A DNA stretch of 64,000 bases, from assembly GCF_008329715.1 (NCBI RefSeq), contig NZ_VTSR01000020.1:233704-297703 (forward strand), in the 5' to 3' direction. Position 1 is the first letter of the stretch, and every line of letters begins with the position of its first letter. The notes below the pieces were generated by a model. It was not told the origin of the DNA. It saw only the letters and a list, made by a program, of their open reading frames with translations, and searched no databases. Below, piece by piece: positions 26,527 to 35,900 of this stretch. The DNA comes from Gimesia chilikensis (GTDB taxonomy: Bacteria; Planctomycetota; Planctomycetia; Planctomycetales; Planctomycetaceae). A program made the translations under genes and the position numbers.

Positions 26527-29500
26527 ATGAAACTCAAATCCAACTTCACCTGTGCTGCATTGCGTTTGATTCCGCAACTGCTCCAACGGCAGGCCAAACA
26601 GAAACGACGACGCGCAGCCCGGGCAGCCACCCAGTGCAGACAACCCGCAGCCTGTTTGATCGAATCGTTAGAAGACCGCAGGCTGCTCACAGCCGCCTTT
26701 GCTGAATTCATCGACCCCAATCCGAGCGCAGACAATGGTTTTGGTGACTCGGTTGTTCCCCTCAGCACTGGCAATGTCGTGATCACAGCTCCCTGGGACG
26801 ATACAGGGGGAGAAGATGCCGGCGCGGTATATCTGTTCGATGGCTCTACCGGAAACCTGATCAGTACCCTCATCGGCTCGACTGATGACGATCGCCTCGG
26901 TTTGAGTGGAGTGACGGCCCTCGCGACGGGTAATTATGTCATCTGCAGTCCTTATTGGGACAACGGCTCCTGGGACGATGCCGGAGCGGTTACCTTTGGA
27001 AACGGAAATACCGGGGTCAGCGGAACGGTTTCCTCTTCGAACAGTCTGGTGGGAACCTACTACAATGATTATCTGGGGCGCATCAACTCTAACAACGACA
27101 TCAGCGCTGTAACTGCCCTCCCGAACGGGAACTATGTTGTCAGCAGCCCTAACTGGGACAATGCCGCTGAACAGGATGCCGGCGCTGTTACATTTGGGAA
27201 TGGACACACAGGGGTAACAGGTTCCATCACGGCCAGTAACAGTCTGATCGGCACGACCAGCTATGATGCCGTAGGCGGTACCGGAGTCACTCTCCTCGAT
27301 AATGGAAACTATGTGGTCAGCGCCCCCAACTGGGACCAGATCAGAATCGAAGAGGGAGGTTTCGTCCAGCGAACGAGAGATGTCGGTGCAGTAACCTGGG
27401 GCAGTCAATCCACCGGAGTCACAGGGATCATCTCATCCTCAAACAGCCTGGTGGGATCACAGACAGATGATTACGTGGGCGGTATGTATCTCGGAAATTC
27501 GGGGGTGACCGTGCTCCCGAATGGGAATTATGTCGTGAGTAGTCCCTATTGGAATAATGGAACCGTAACACAGGCTGGCGCTGTCACATTTGGTAACGGT
27601 AATTCGGGTACCACAGGCATTGTGTCCGTCAATAACAGTCTGGTCGGATCTTCGATCTCGGACCATGTAGGCAGCATTGAAGCTTTCAACGGTGTCAGTA
27701 CTGAAACGAGCATCACAGTCTTATCCAACGGAAACTATATTGTCTCCAGTCCCTACTGGAACAACGGTTCGGTCCTGAATGCCGGAGCAGTCACCTTCGC
27801 CAGTGGAACAGCAGGCATCAGCGGAGTGATTTCCTCAACCAACAGCCTGGTCGGTTCTTCAACAAATGATGAAATTGGCGGCTGGACCTGGGGGGGCATG
27901 CGTAGTATTACCGAACTCAGCAACGGAAATTTTGTAATCAGCAGCCCTGACTGGGATCATGGCTCCGCAACCGATGCGGGTGCCGTCACGTTCGGTAATG
28001 GAACGACTGGCGTCACAGGAGTCCTCTCCGCAGCCAACAGTCTGGTAGGCTCCTCCAGCGACGACCAGGTCGGGTTATTTGATTACTATGGACTCTCGTT
28101 CGTTACCACGCTGACTAACGGCAATTACGTCGTCAGCAGCCCGTTCTGGGATAATGATGATTTGAGCGACGCAGGTGCTGTCACCTTTGGTAACGGCACC
28201 ACTGGCACCACTGGCATAATCACTTCGGCCAACAGCCTGGTCGGTTCCAGCAGTGATGACAGCCTGGGATTTACCAATTCACAAGGGATCTCTGCCGTGA
28301 CGCCGCTTTCGAACGGTAACTATGTTGTCAGCAGTCCAGACTGGGACAATGGCTCCAACCAGGATGCAGGCGCATTCACTTTTGGAAACGGCATCAGTGG
28401 AACCAGCGGTATCATTAATGCATCCAACAGTCTCGTAGGTTCCAGCGCAGATGATGAACTCGGAAGTATGGATTTTGAGCAGACTTCCGCCGTCACGGCC
28501 CTGCCCAATGGCAACTATGTTCTCACCAGCCCTTCCTGGGATAACGGTGATCTCTACAACGCGGGTGCAGTCACGTTCGGTGATGGAACCACGGGTGTAA
28601 CCGGAGTGATTTCAGCTGCGAACAGCCTGATCGGAACCATAGATAATGACCGTCTGGGATATTCCGGAGTTACGGTGCTTACCAACGGCAATTATGTCAT
28701 CACCAGTCCCTTCTGGAACAACCCGAACGGAGAGTACGGCATCGCTTATGCTGCCGGTGCCGTCACGTTTGCCAATGGCAGCACCGGTATTACAGGAACG
28801 ATCTCAGAAAGCAACAGCCTGGTTGGTACCGACAGCGACGACACTGTAGGCGGCACGAATTATGATGGCTTTACCGGAGTCATCCCCCTGACCAATGGAA
28901 ATTACGTCGTCAGTTCACGGAACTGGTCGGTTGGTTTAGAGGCAAATGCAGGTGCAGTCACTTTCGGTAACGGCACTACCGGGGTCCAGGGACCAGTCTC
29001 CTCTGAGAACAGTCTGATTGGCACTCAAATTGGTGACCTTGTCGGAGACATCAGCTTCACAGGTTTTAACAGTGTGCACGCTCTCCCAAACGGAAATTAC
29101 GTTGTAATGGCCAGCTACTGGGATAACGGCACCATTCAGGACGCTGGAGCGATTACATTAGGCAATGGTTCAACAGGCACCAGTGGCGTTATCTCAGCCA
29201 ATAACAGTCTTGTGGGATCGTCTCATTATGATTACCTCGGCATCAACGATCCCGAAGGAACCTATGAACTGACAATTCTCGACAACAGTAATTTTCTGGT
29301 GACCAGCCCTGGATGGGATATGGGGGCAAACTACAACCTCGCAGCAGTGACCTTTGGCAATGGAACCAACGGAATCAACGGTCCTCTCTCTGCAAATAAC
29401 AGCGTCTCGGGTCAGAATTCGAGAACCGAGCTTCCCCGGATCATACTGGATGCAGTCAATAATGCGTTCTACATTTCTTATTCGGATCAGGGAAAGGTCT

Positions 29501-31137
29501 ATGCGGGATCGCAGGGAACGGGACTGGTTCAAACCAGCATCGATGAAATCTCTGATCTCAGTCTCGATAAAAATGCAGCACAACAGACAGTTAACCTTAC
29601 CGGTATCACAGCAGGTGGTGCGGCAACGAACCCCAGGCGGGTTACTGCGACCAGCAATCACCCGGCACTGATTCCCGATCCGACCGTAATTTACAACTCG
29701 CCGGCGGAAACAGGCAGCCTGACGTTCACACCTGTAGCAGACCAAACTGGTGTCGCCATCATCACCGTAACTGTCGAAGATGGTGGACTTGATAGTGATC
29801 TGGATACCCAGGAGGATAATGGATTCTTTCAGCACACTTTCAGTGTATTCGTTGACTACTCTGGAGAATTAGTATCTGCTGAAATCAACATGCAGGTTGT
29901 CAACTCCCCTACAGAAATCAACGCGAATGGTACCGCCTCGAATTTACCTGATCACCAGTCAGACGTCCTGGAATGGTCCTCGTTCTGGGTGGAACTCTGG
30001 GTAAATACGGATGACAATTTCAGCCAGGGAATCTTCTCCACGAGTCTCGACCTGAACTATCAGAGTGCCTATACCACGGCAACCGCAATCGAGTTCGGGC
30101 CTGCATTTTCCCTGAATCAGAGCGGCACCATTGACGATGCCTCCGGAAGCATCACCGGCCTGTCTGCAGAGACAGCCCAGACCGATCTGGGAGTTTCCGA
30201 GCACCTGCTTTTTGCCCGCATCAAATTTGAATCGCTGGCCAACGATGGTGTCGACCTGGATCTGGAACAGCAGCAGATCGGTCCCCATGACCTGGAGCTC
30301 ACTTTTACCTCTGCAGAAGTCAGCCTCGTCTCCGGTTTACCCGTCACCATCACCGACAGCCCGCTGCAGACAACCAGTATCTGGGCGAATCCTTATGACC
30401 TCAATGACGATGATGCCATCACGTTTAAAGACTTGCTCCTGTTCGCCAGTGTCTATGGCGAGATACCCAGCCAGTCGCAATCCGATTATGCCTGGTTTGC
30501 TGATCTGAATCAGAACGATCGTGTTGAATTCAAAGACTTGCTCCTGTTCGCCAGCAATTACGGCAAACGCAAACTCGAATCGCCTGCGATCATTTATCCC
30601 CTCAATTATCCGGACGCGTGGAACAATCAGTTAACACTTGCCGCAGCTGTCCCTGCACCACAGAATCCCACTCCTTTATCTCAGACCACAGCGGAAGAGG
30701 TATTGCACACGGCTAAAACAGATCTCACATCTCAGCTCTCTCCAGAAGATCAGCTGCAACGGAACGCGATCAAGGTCCAGGTCGTTGATCTCCAGGGATC
30801 TGTGCTGGGACGTGCAGCAGAGAATACGATCTATCTCGACTCCACCGCTGCGGGTCAGGGCTGGTTCATCGATCCGACACCTCGTGATCATAGTGAATTT
30901 CAGCAAACAGACGACTTATCCTTAGTCGCTCTGCCGGACAGCGACGCAGACGGTCAGGTCGATCTCTGGACAGTCATCCGCCACGAGCTCCTGCACCTGT
31001 TGGGATACGAACATCAGGAACAGGGTCTGATGGAAAGCACGCTCCAACCGGGAGTCCGTAAACTGACCGAATGGGAACAGGACGCCGACCTCTATTTCGC
31101 CTCGCTGCAGGCAGAAACGGAACTCAGTCCGTTTTAA
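26527..31137 (+). CDS. Giant exported repeat protein with cohesin-like, dockerin-like and metzincin-like ends
   Basis: A 1536-residue protein. The N-terminus is very basic, then has ESLEDRRLLTA, a form of the planctomycete LEPR-XLL export-associated motif. Residues about 60-960 are some 14 copies of a 60-70 residue repeat (NGNYVVSSPxWDNGxxxDAGAVTFGNGTTGVTG, then NSLVGSSxDDxVG), resembling the repeat family catalogued as DUF5650 and probably folding as beta-propeller-like sheets. A cohesin-like beta domain (about 1115-1275) follows, then two EF-hand-like dockerin units, each with FKDLLLFAS (about 1290-1350). The C-terminal module has HELLHLLGYEH at residues 1486-1496, the HExxHxxGxxH zinc site of metzincin peptidases, and a following GLMEST that could be the Met-turn. 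Expected at or beyond the cell surface. The stop overlaps that of the converging GGDEF gene. Confidence 0.88.
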   Translation: MKLKSNFTCAALRLIPQLLQRQAKQKRRRAARAATQCRQPAACLIESLEDRRLLTAAFAEFIDPNPSADNGFGDSVVPLSTGNVVITAPWDDTGGEDAGAVYLFDGSTGNLISTLIGSTDDDRLGLSGVTALATGNYVICSPYWDNGSWDDAGAVTFGNGNTGVSGTVSSSNSLVGTYYNDYLGRINSNNDISAVTALPNGNYVVSSPNWDNAAEQDAGAVTFGNGHTGVTGSITASNSLIGTTSYDAVGGTGVTLLDNGNYVVSAPNWDQIRIEEGGFVQRTRDVGAVTWGSQSTGVTGIISSSNSLVGSQTDDYVGGMYLGNSGVTVLPNGNYVVSSPYWNNGTVTQAGAVTFGNGNSGTTGIVSVNNSLVGSSISDHVGSIEAFNGVSTETSITVLSNGNYIVSSPYWNNGSVLNAGAVTFASGTAGISGVISSTNSLVGSSTNDEIGGWTWGGMRSITELSNGNFVISSPDWDHGSATDAGAVTFGNGTTGVTGVLSAANSLVGSSSDDQVGLFDYYGLSFVTTLTNGNYVVSSPFWDNDDLSDAGAVTFGNGTTGTTGIITSANSLVGSSSDDSLGFTNSQGISAVTPLSNGNYVVSSPDWDNGSNQDAGAFTFGNGISGTSGIINASNSLVGSSADDELGSMDFEQTSAVTALPNGNYVLTSPSWDNGDLYNAGAVTFGDGTTGVTGVISAANSLIGTIDNDRLGYSGVTVLTNGNYVITSPFWNNPNGEYGIAYAAGAVTFANGSTGITGTISESNSLVGTDSDDTVGGTNYDGFTGVIPLTNGNYVVSSRNWSVGLEANAGAVTFGNGTTGVQGPVSSENSLIGTQIGDLVGDISFTGFNSVHALPNGNYVVMASYWDNGTIQDAGAITLGNGSTGTSGVISANNSLVGSSHYDYLGINDPEGTYELTILDNSNFLVTSPGWDMGANYNLAAVTFGNGTNGINGPLSANNSVSGQNSRTELPRIILDAVNNAFYISYSDQGKVYAGSQGTGLVQTSIDEISDLSLDKNAAQQTVNLTGITAGGAATNPRRVTATSNHPALIPDPTVIYNSPAETGSLTFTPVADQTGVAIITVTVEDGGLDSDLDTQEDNGFFQHTFSVFVDYSGELVSAEINMQVVNSPTEINANGTASNLPDHQSDVLEWSSFWVELWVNTDDNFSQGIFSTSLDLNYQSAYTTATAIEFGPAFSLNQSGTIDDASGSITGLSAETAQTDLGVSEHLLFARIKFESLANDGVDLDLEQQQIGPHDLELTFTSAEVSLVSGLPVTITDSPLQTTSIWANPYDLNDDDAITFKDLLLFASVYGEIPSQSQSDYAWFADLNQNDRVEFKDLLLFASNYGKRKLESPAIIYPLNYPDAWNNQLTLAAAVPAPQNPTPLSQTTAEEVLHTAKTDLTSQLSPEDQLQRNAIKVQVVDLQGSVLGRAAENTIYLDSTAAGQGWFIDPTPRDHSEFQQTDDLSLVALPDSDADGQVDLWTVIRHELLHLLGYEHQEQGLMESTLQPGVRKLTEWEQDADLYFASLQAETELSPF
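30385..30573 (+). other. Dockerin-like tandem EF-hand units
   Basis: Two 24-28 residue units in the giant protein, DLNDDDAITFKDLLLFAS and DLNQNDRVEFKDLLLFAS, keep the D-x-N-x-D calcium loop and the following helix of type I dockerins. The coding DNA of the two units is nearly identical over AAAGACTTGCTCCTGTTCGC, which indicates recent duplication or conversion. Confidence 0.75.
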
Positions 31138-32975
31138 TCCGCAACGGTTTCGATGAGTTGTGACTGATATTCCTGGCACTGCTCCATGAGCCGGTTGGTC
31201 AGATAGATCGCCTCAACCACATCCATGGTCGTCGCAGCATCTCGTAACTGATCGGCCGCCGCAGCCACTTCAGGCAAGTTCTGCGCTGCAGCCAGCGTGT
31301 GAATTTCATCTGCCAGCTTCGCAAGTCCATCAAAGTCCTGCCTGTCAATCATCTGCCCCAGTCCGTCCATGGTCTGACCCAGCCGCAACGCCGCTTCCGA
31401 AGAAATCGCGGGCTCTTGCACTGCAGGCCCCTGTGAATCGGGCGTCTGTCCAACAGGCGCCGGTTCCCGCGCGACTGGTTCGCTGAAGTCCATATCCCGG
31501 GGAACGAGGTCCCACCGCGAAACCTGGTTTCGCCCGCCCCGTTTGGCGGCGTACAGGCACTTGTCGGCTTCGTCCAACAGGTCCTGGGCGTTCTCTGCCC
31601 CCAGGCTGACGGCAGTCGCACCAAAGCTGGAGGTCACTTTCAAATCTTCGAATTCAAGACGCTCGACTGCCCGGCGGTACTCCTCGGCCACCTGGGCGGT
31701 CTGATCAATGTCATGTCCCGGCAGGAGAATACAGAACTCTTCTCCCCCATAACGGCAGAGTACACCCGGTGCTGTGACCAGTTCCATCAGCGTCGCACCA
31801 ATTCCTTTTAATACCAGGTCACCGGTTGAGTGCCCATGATTGTCGTTGATCGACTTGAAATGATCGATATCCAGCAGCACGCACCCCAATGGTGTCCCTT
31901 GCTCTTGTGCTTCTGCCCAGAGGGTCTCCATCTGTTCGTAGAACGAACGTCGATTCAGACAGGAGGTCAGCGGATCGCGCGTCGCCAGGTATTCCAGTTC
32001 CTGATTTTTCTGCTGAATTTCTTCTCGCGATTCGTGCAATGCCTGCAGCATCTCGCGTAACTCGGATTTCTTTTTCTCCAGTTCGGTCACATCTTCAAAA
32101 CTGACCAGCACTCCCCGCGATCTGCCTTCATCGTCCAGCACCGGTGCGCAACTGACAACAAAACAGTCAGCGACTGTCGTATTGCTTTCCAGTGACAATG
32201 TAATCCCCTTGTGGGTTGCCCCATCCGTTAAGACTTGTGTCCAGGGCAGTACGCTTTCCGATTCAACCTCAGTCTCGCTCTGAATCATCCACGGCAGTTT
32301 GCCAACCGGCTGCCCCTGCAACTGTTCGGGCGTGGTCCGCAGTGCGCGTGCAATCGTTTTATTCGCCAGGACAATCTGCTCTTTCGTATCCAGAATCAAC
32401 AGGCCACCGGCCAGCGTATCTAATGCTTCCTGCACCCGTCCCGGAATCACCCGGGACGGATTTAGCGATTGCAGGGTTTTCCGCAGAAAGAGAACGAACA
32501 GCAGAAAACAGCATCCAATGACAAAAACGATATAGCGTGTCATCGGCCTGTGCCAGAGGGACAATAGTCCCGCCTGCTTTTCCGGATAATAAATCTCCAG
32601 TTGTCCCCAGGCCAGATTCTGCTCCCGCAGTTCGATCCGAACCTGATTGAACTTGCTGGCGAGATCAGCATCAGCCAGATTGACTGTCGGACCTGCGTGT
32701 AGAAAGACCTCTCCATCCTGCTTTCTGAGCACGGCACTGCTGATATCGGGATTATGTTGTACGACCGCTTCGAGATAATCCTGGAGTGCTTCAGAATTCC
32801 CCTGGGTCAGAAACAGCGAACTGCTGACCGCCAGTGCCTCACAGTAGCGGGCCCGGTCTTCCATCTGCAACCGCGACAGGTTCGGAGCCAGATTCAGGCT
32901 GCAGGCAATCAACATCGTACTCAGCGTGAGTATGACCAGTCCTGCGACAATTCGAAAAGTGACTGAAACACGCAT
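31134..32975 (-). CDS. Membrane diguanylate cyclase (sensor-PAS-GGDEF) with C-terminal HPt-like tail
   Basis: A 613-residue protein. A transmembrane helix (about 8-28), a periplasmic sensor loop (30-145, with ENSEALQDYLEAVVQHNPDISS-like helices) and a second helix (about 147-165) anchor it. A PAS domain (about 180-300; VLANKTIARALRTTPEQLQG), a coiled coil (about 298-330) and a GGDEF domain follow, with active site RYGGEEF (GGEEF at about 409-413). It should make c-di-GMP from GTP. The position of the inhibitory RxxD site, just before GGEEF, reads TAPG, so product inhibition is probably absent. A Pro-rich linker leads to a helical tail (about 530-613) with IHTLAAAQNL (His559) that resembles an HPt domain. 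Its start codon overlaps the stop of the giant surface protein gene (TAATG). Confidence 0.9.
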   Translation of the reverse strand: MRVSVTFRIVAGLVILTLSTMLIACSLNLAPNLSRLQMEDRARYCEALAVSSSLFLTQGNSEALQDYLEAVVQHNPDISSAVLRKQDGEVFLHAGPTVNLADADLASKFNQVRIELREQNLAWGQLEIYYPEKQAGLLSLWHRPMTRYIVFVIGCCFLLFVLFLRKTLQSLNPSRVIPGRVQEALDTLAGGLLILDTKEQIVLANKTIARALRTTPEQLQGQPVGKLPWMIQSETEVESESVLPWTQVLTDGATHKGITLSLESNTTVADCFVVSCAPVLDDEGRSRGVLVSFEDVTELEKKKSELREMLQALHESREEIQQKNQELEYLATRDPLTSCLNRRSFYEQMETLWAEAQEQGTPLGCVLLDIDHFKSINDNHGHSTGDLVLKGIGATLMELVTAPGVLCRYGGEEFCILLPGHDIDQTAQVAEEYRRAVERLEFEDLKVTSSFGATAVSLGAENAQDLLDEADKCLYAAKRGGRNQVSRWDLVPRDMDFSEPVAREPAPVGQTPDSQGPAVQEPAISSEAALRLGQTMDGLGQMIDRQDFDGLAKLADEIHTLAAAQNLPEVAAAADQLRDAATTMDVVEAIYLTNRLMEQCQEYQSQLIETVAD

Positions 32976-35900
32976 TAGAGCAACTCACTTTCGTTAACGG
33001 GAGCGGAGGCTTCGGCCTGCTCGATAATACTCTGCAGAGAATCTCCCTCCTCGTCGCAAACCTCACCAAACTGGTCAAGCACCGCAATCGGGTCCATAAA
33101 TCGCCAGGTCGGCAGACTGCTGGCCAGCCCCGCCATCAGATAGCCTCCCTGTAACAGCCAGATCAACAACCCGGATGAAACCGTCGTCGTGACCACCGCC
33201 GCGGCACTGATCAGTCGCTGTTCAGAATCAGCCGTCAGGTTTACCTGTTCCTGAATGTCCTCGTAGCGGGTACTCACCAGTTCAGAATAGACCACACTCG
33301 CCGTATTGACTTCCAGCCTGTGCGTCACTGGATCGAAGGATGCCTGTAGCAGCGCCATCCGCGTCGTATGCCAGCCCCCGGCCTCGTAGCCAAAATCCGT
33401 AACCAGGTTGCTGGTCGAAGTCACAACCGAAAAGTCGGGCAGAATGCCGCCCGGTGTACCGGTATCGACGGGAGAGCCATTACTGAAAAATACACTGCTA
33501 TCAACTTGTGTCTCCCGGCCCCGTTCTGCTAACAGATCCCCCTCTCCTGCAGGGAGTTCAGAAAAGATGATATCTTCATTCCCGGTACCGCTGCCGGAGC
33601 CGTCTCCCGATCCCCCTGTGTCCGTCGTATCATCGGGTGGATCAGGCTGACTGGGATCATCAGAATTGCCTGGATCGTCTGGCTGATCCGGATTGGAGGG
33701 GAAGAGCTGATTCACCTGATCCACGATTACCGTCAGTATCTGTGTCGCGGTTCCTCCCAGGTCATCACTGACCTGCACTTCCACTTCAAAGATATTTCCC
33801 CCCAGAGGCGAATCGAGCTCTGCAGACGCTGCAAATGACAGTTCGCCTGTATTCGCATCAATGTTAAACAGGTCCGCGTTGAGCCCCCCACTGACTGAGA
33901 AGGTCAGTATCTGAAGCCCCAGTTCAACATCGGTCGCTTCAATGGTAGCAACTGTCGACAGCACTCCGGAAAGCCGCAGGGTCGCACTCAGTCCCCCTCC
34001 GCTGGAAGTGATCACCGGTGCGTCGTTGACCGCCGTTACATCAACGGTCATCGTGCTCGAAGTTAACGCTTCCAGACTGCCATCACTGACCACATAATCA
34101 AAGCTGGCGTAAGCCACACCATTGCCGTTCTCCACTGGTACATAGGTCAAATCACCGGCATCAATGTCCGCGCGGCTGATAATCTGCCCCAGAATCACAT
34201 CCAGACCGGACAGCTGCAAGATGCCTACCGCTGGCAGGGTACTGATTTGAATCCCGGCCAGGGGATCTCCATCGATGTCACTGAAATTGAAATCCGCTGC
34301 AGTGAAAGTGTAAGGCGTATCTTCATCCGTAGTGACTGTGTTATCCAGAGCCGTCGGTGCATCATTCACTGCAGTCACATTCACCGTCATCGTACCTGGT
34401 ACTGACGCTTCCAGCGCACCATCACTGACCACAAAGCCGAAGCTGGCATACCCCACGCCGTTGGCATCAGGCACCGGCACAAACGTCAGATTCCCTGCAT
34501 CAATGTCGGCTCGGCTGATCACCTGGTTGAGTGTCACATCCAGGCCCGACAACTGCAGCGTTCCCAAAGTAGCCAGCGCACTGATTCTGACACTGGCCAG
34601 AGAATCGCCGTCGATGTCGCTGAAATTGAAATCAGCGGCAGTAAAGACGTAAGCAGTATCCTCGCTGGTTGTCACCGTGTTATCAGAGGCCGTCGGTGCA
34701 TCGTTAACCGGTGTCACATCGACCGTCAGTAAATTTCCGGGAGTCGATTCCAGTGCCCCGTCACTCACAGTGAACGTAAAACTGGCATAACTCGTTCCAT
34801 TTGCATTCGCCGCTGGAACCAACACGAGGTTTCCCGCATCGATATCCGCTCGGCTGATCGCCTGATTTAATGTCACATCGACGCCCGACAACTGTAACGC
34901 TCCTGACGTCACCAGAGAGGTAATCCTGACACTGGTCAGCGGGTCCCCATCCACATCGCTGAAGTTGAAATCGGCAGCCGTAAAGATATACGGCGCGTCT
35001 TCATTAGTCGTCACTGTATTATCGGCCGCTGTGGGGGCATCGTTAAACGCATTCACGTTGATCGTCATGGTACTCGCGGGTGACGAGTAAAGCGTACCAT
35101 CGCCGACACTGAAACCGAAGCTGTCATAACCGGTCCCACTGGCATTCGTGACCGGCGTAAACGTCAGGTTCCCCGCATCAATGTCGGCCCGACTGATCAC
35201 CTGGTTCAGCGTCACATTCACGCCTGATAGTTGTAACGTCCCCACCGTTTCCAGCGCTGTGATCCGCACGCTGGCCAGTGAATCACCATCAATGTCACTG
35301 AAGTTGAAATCAGCGGCGGTAAACACATAAGGCACATCCTCACTGGTCGTCACGGTATTGTCTGATGAAGTCGGTGCATCATTGACCGGCGTCACATCGA
35401 CAGTCAGCGTATAGGTTCCAGTCGACTCAAACGTCCCATCGTTGACGGAATACCCGAAGCTGTCGTATCCGGTACCGCTGGCATTCAGACCCGGCGTAAA
35501 CGTCAGATTACCGGCGTCGAGATCCGCCCGCGAAATCACCTGGTTCAAGCTCACATCCACGCCTGACAACTGCAGTGTGCCCACCGACTCCAGGGACGTG
35601 ATGGTCACACTCGCCAGGCTATCGCCGTCCCCATCAATAAAGTTGAAGTCCGCAGCCGTGAACGTGTAGGGAGTCTCCTCAGCCGTCGTCACGGTATTAT
35701 CGGCTGCTGTCGGCGGCTCATTTACCGGCGTCACCGTAATCAGCATGGTCTGAGAATCGGAACCGCCATAACCGTCGCTCGCCGAGACGGTCACTTCATA
35801 CACATTGTCAGTATTCGCGTCGATGGGGCTCTCGTAGTCAGGCGGGCTGATAAAGGCCAGCTCACCTGTCAGATTATCGATCGTAAACAGCGCCGCGTCC

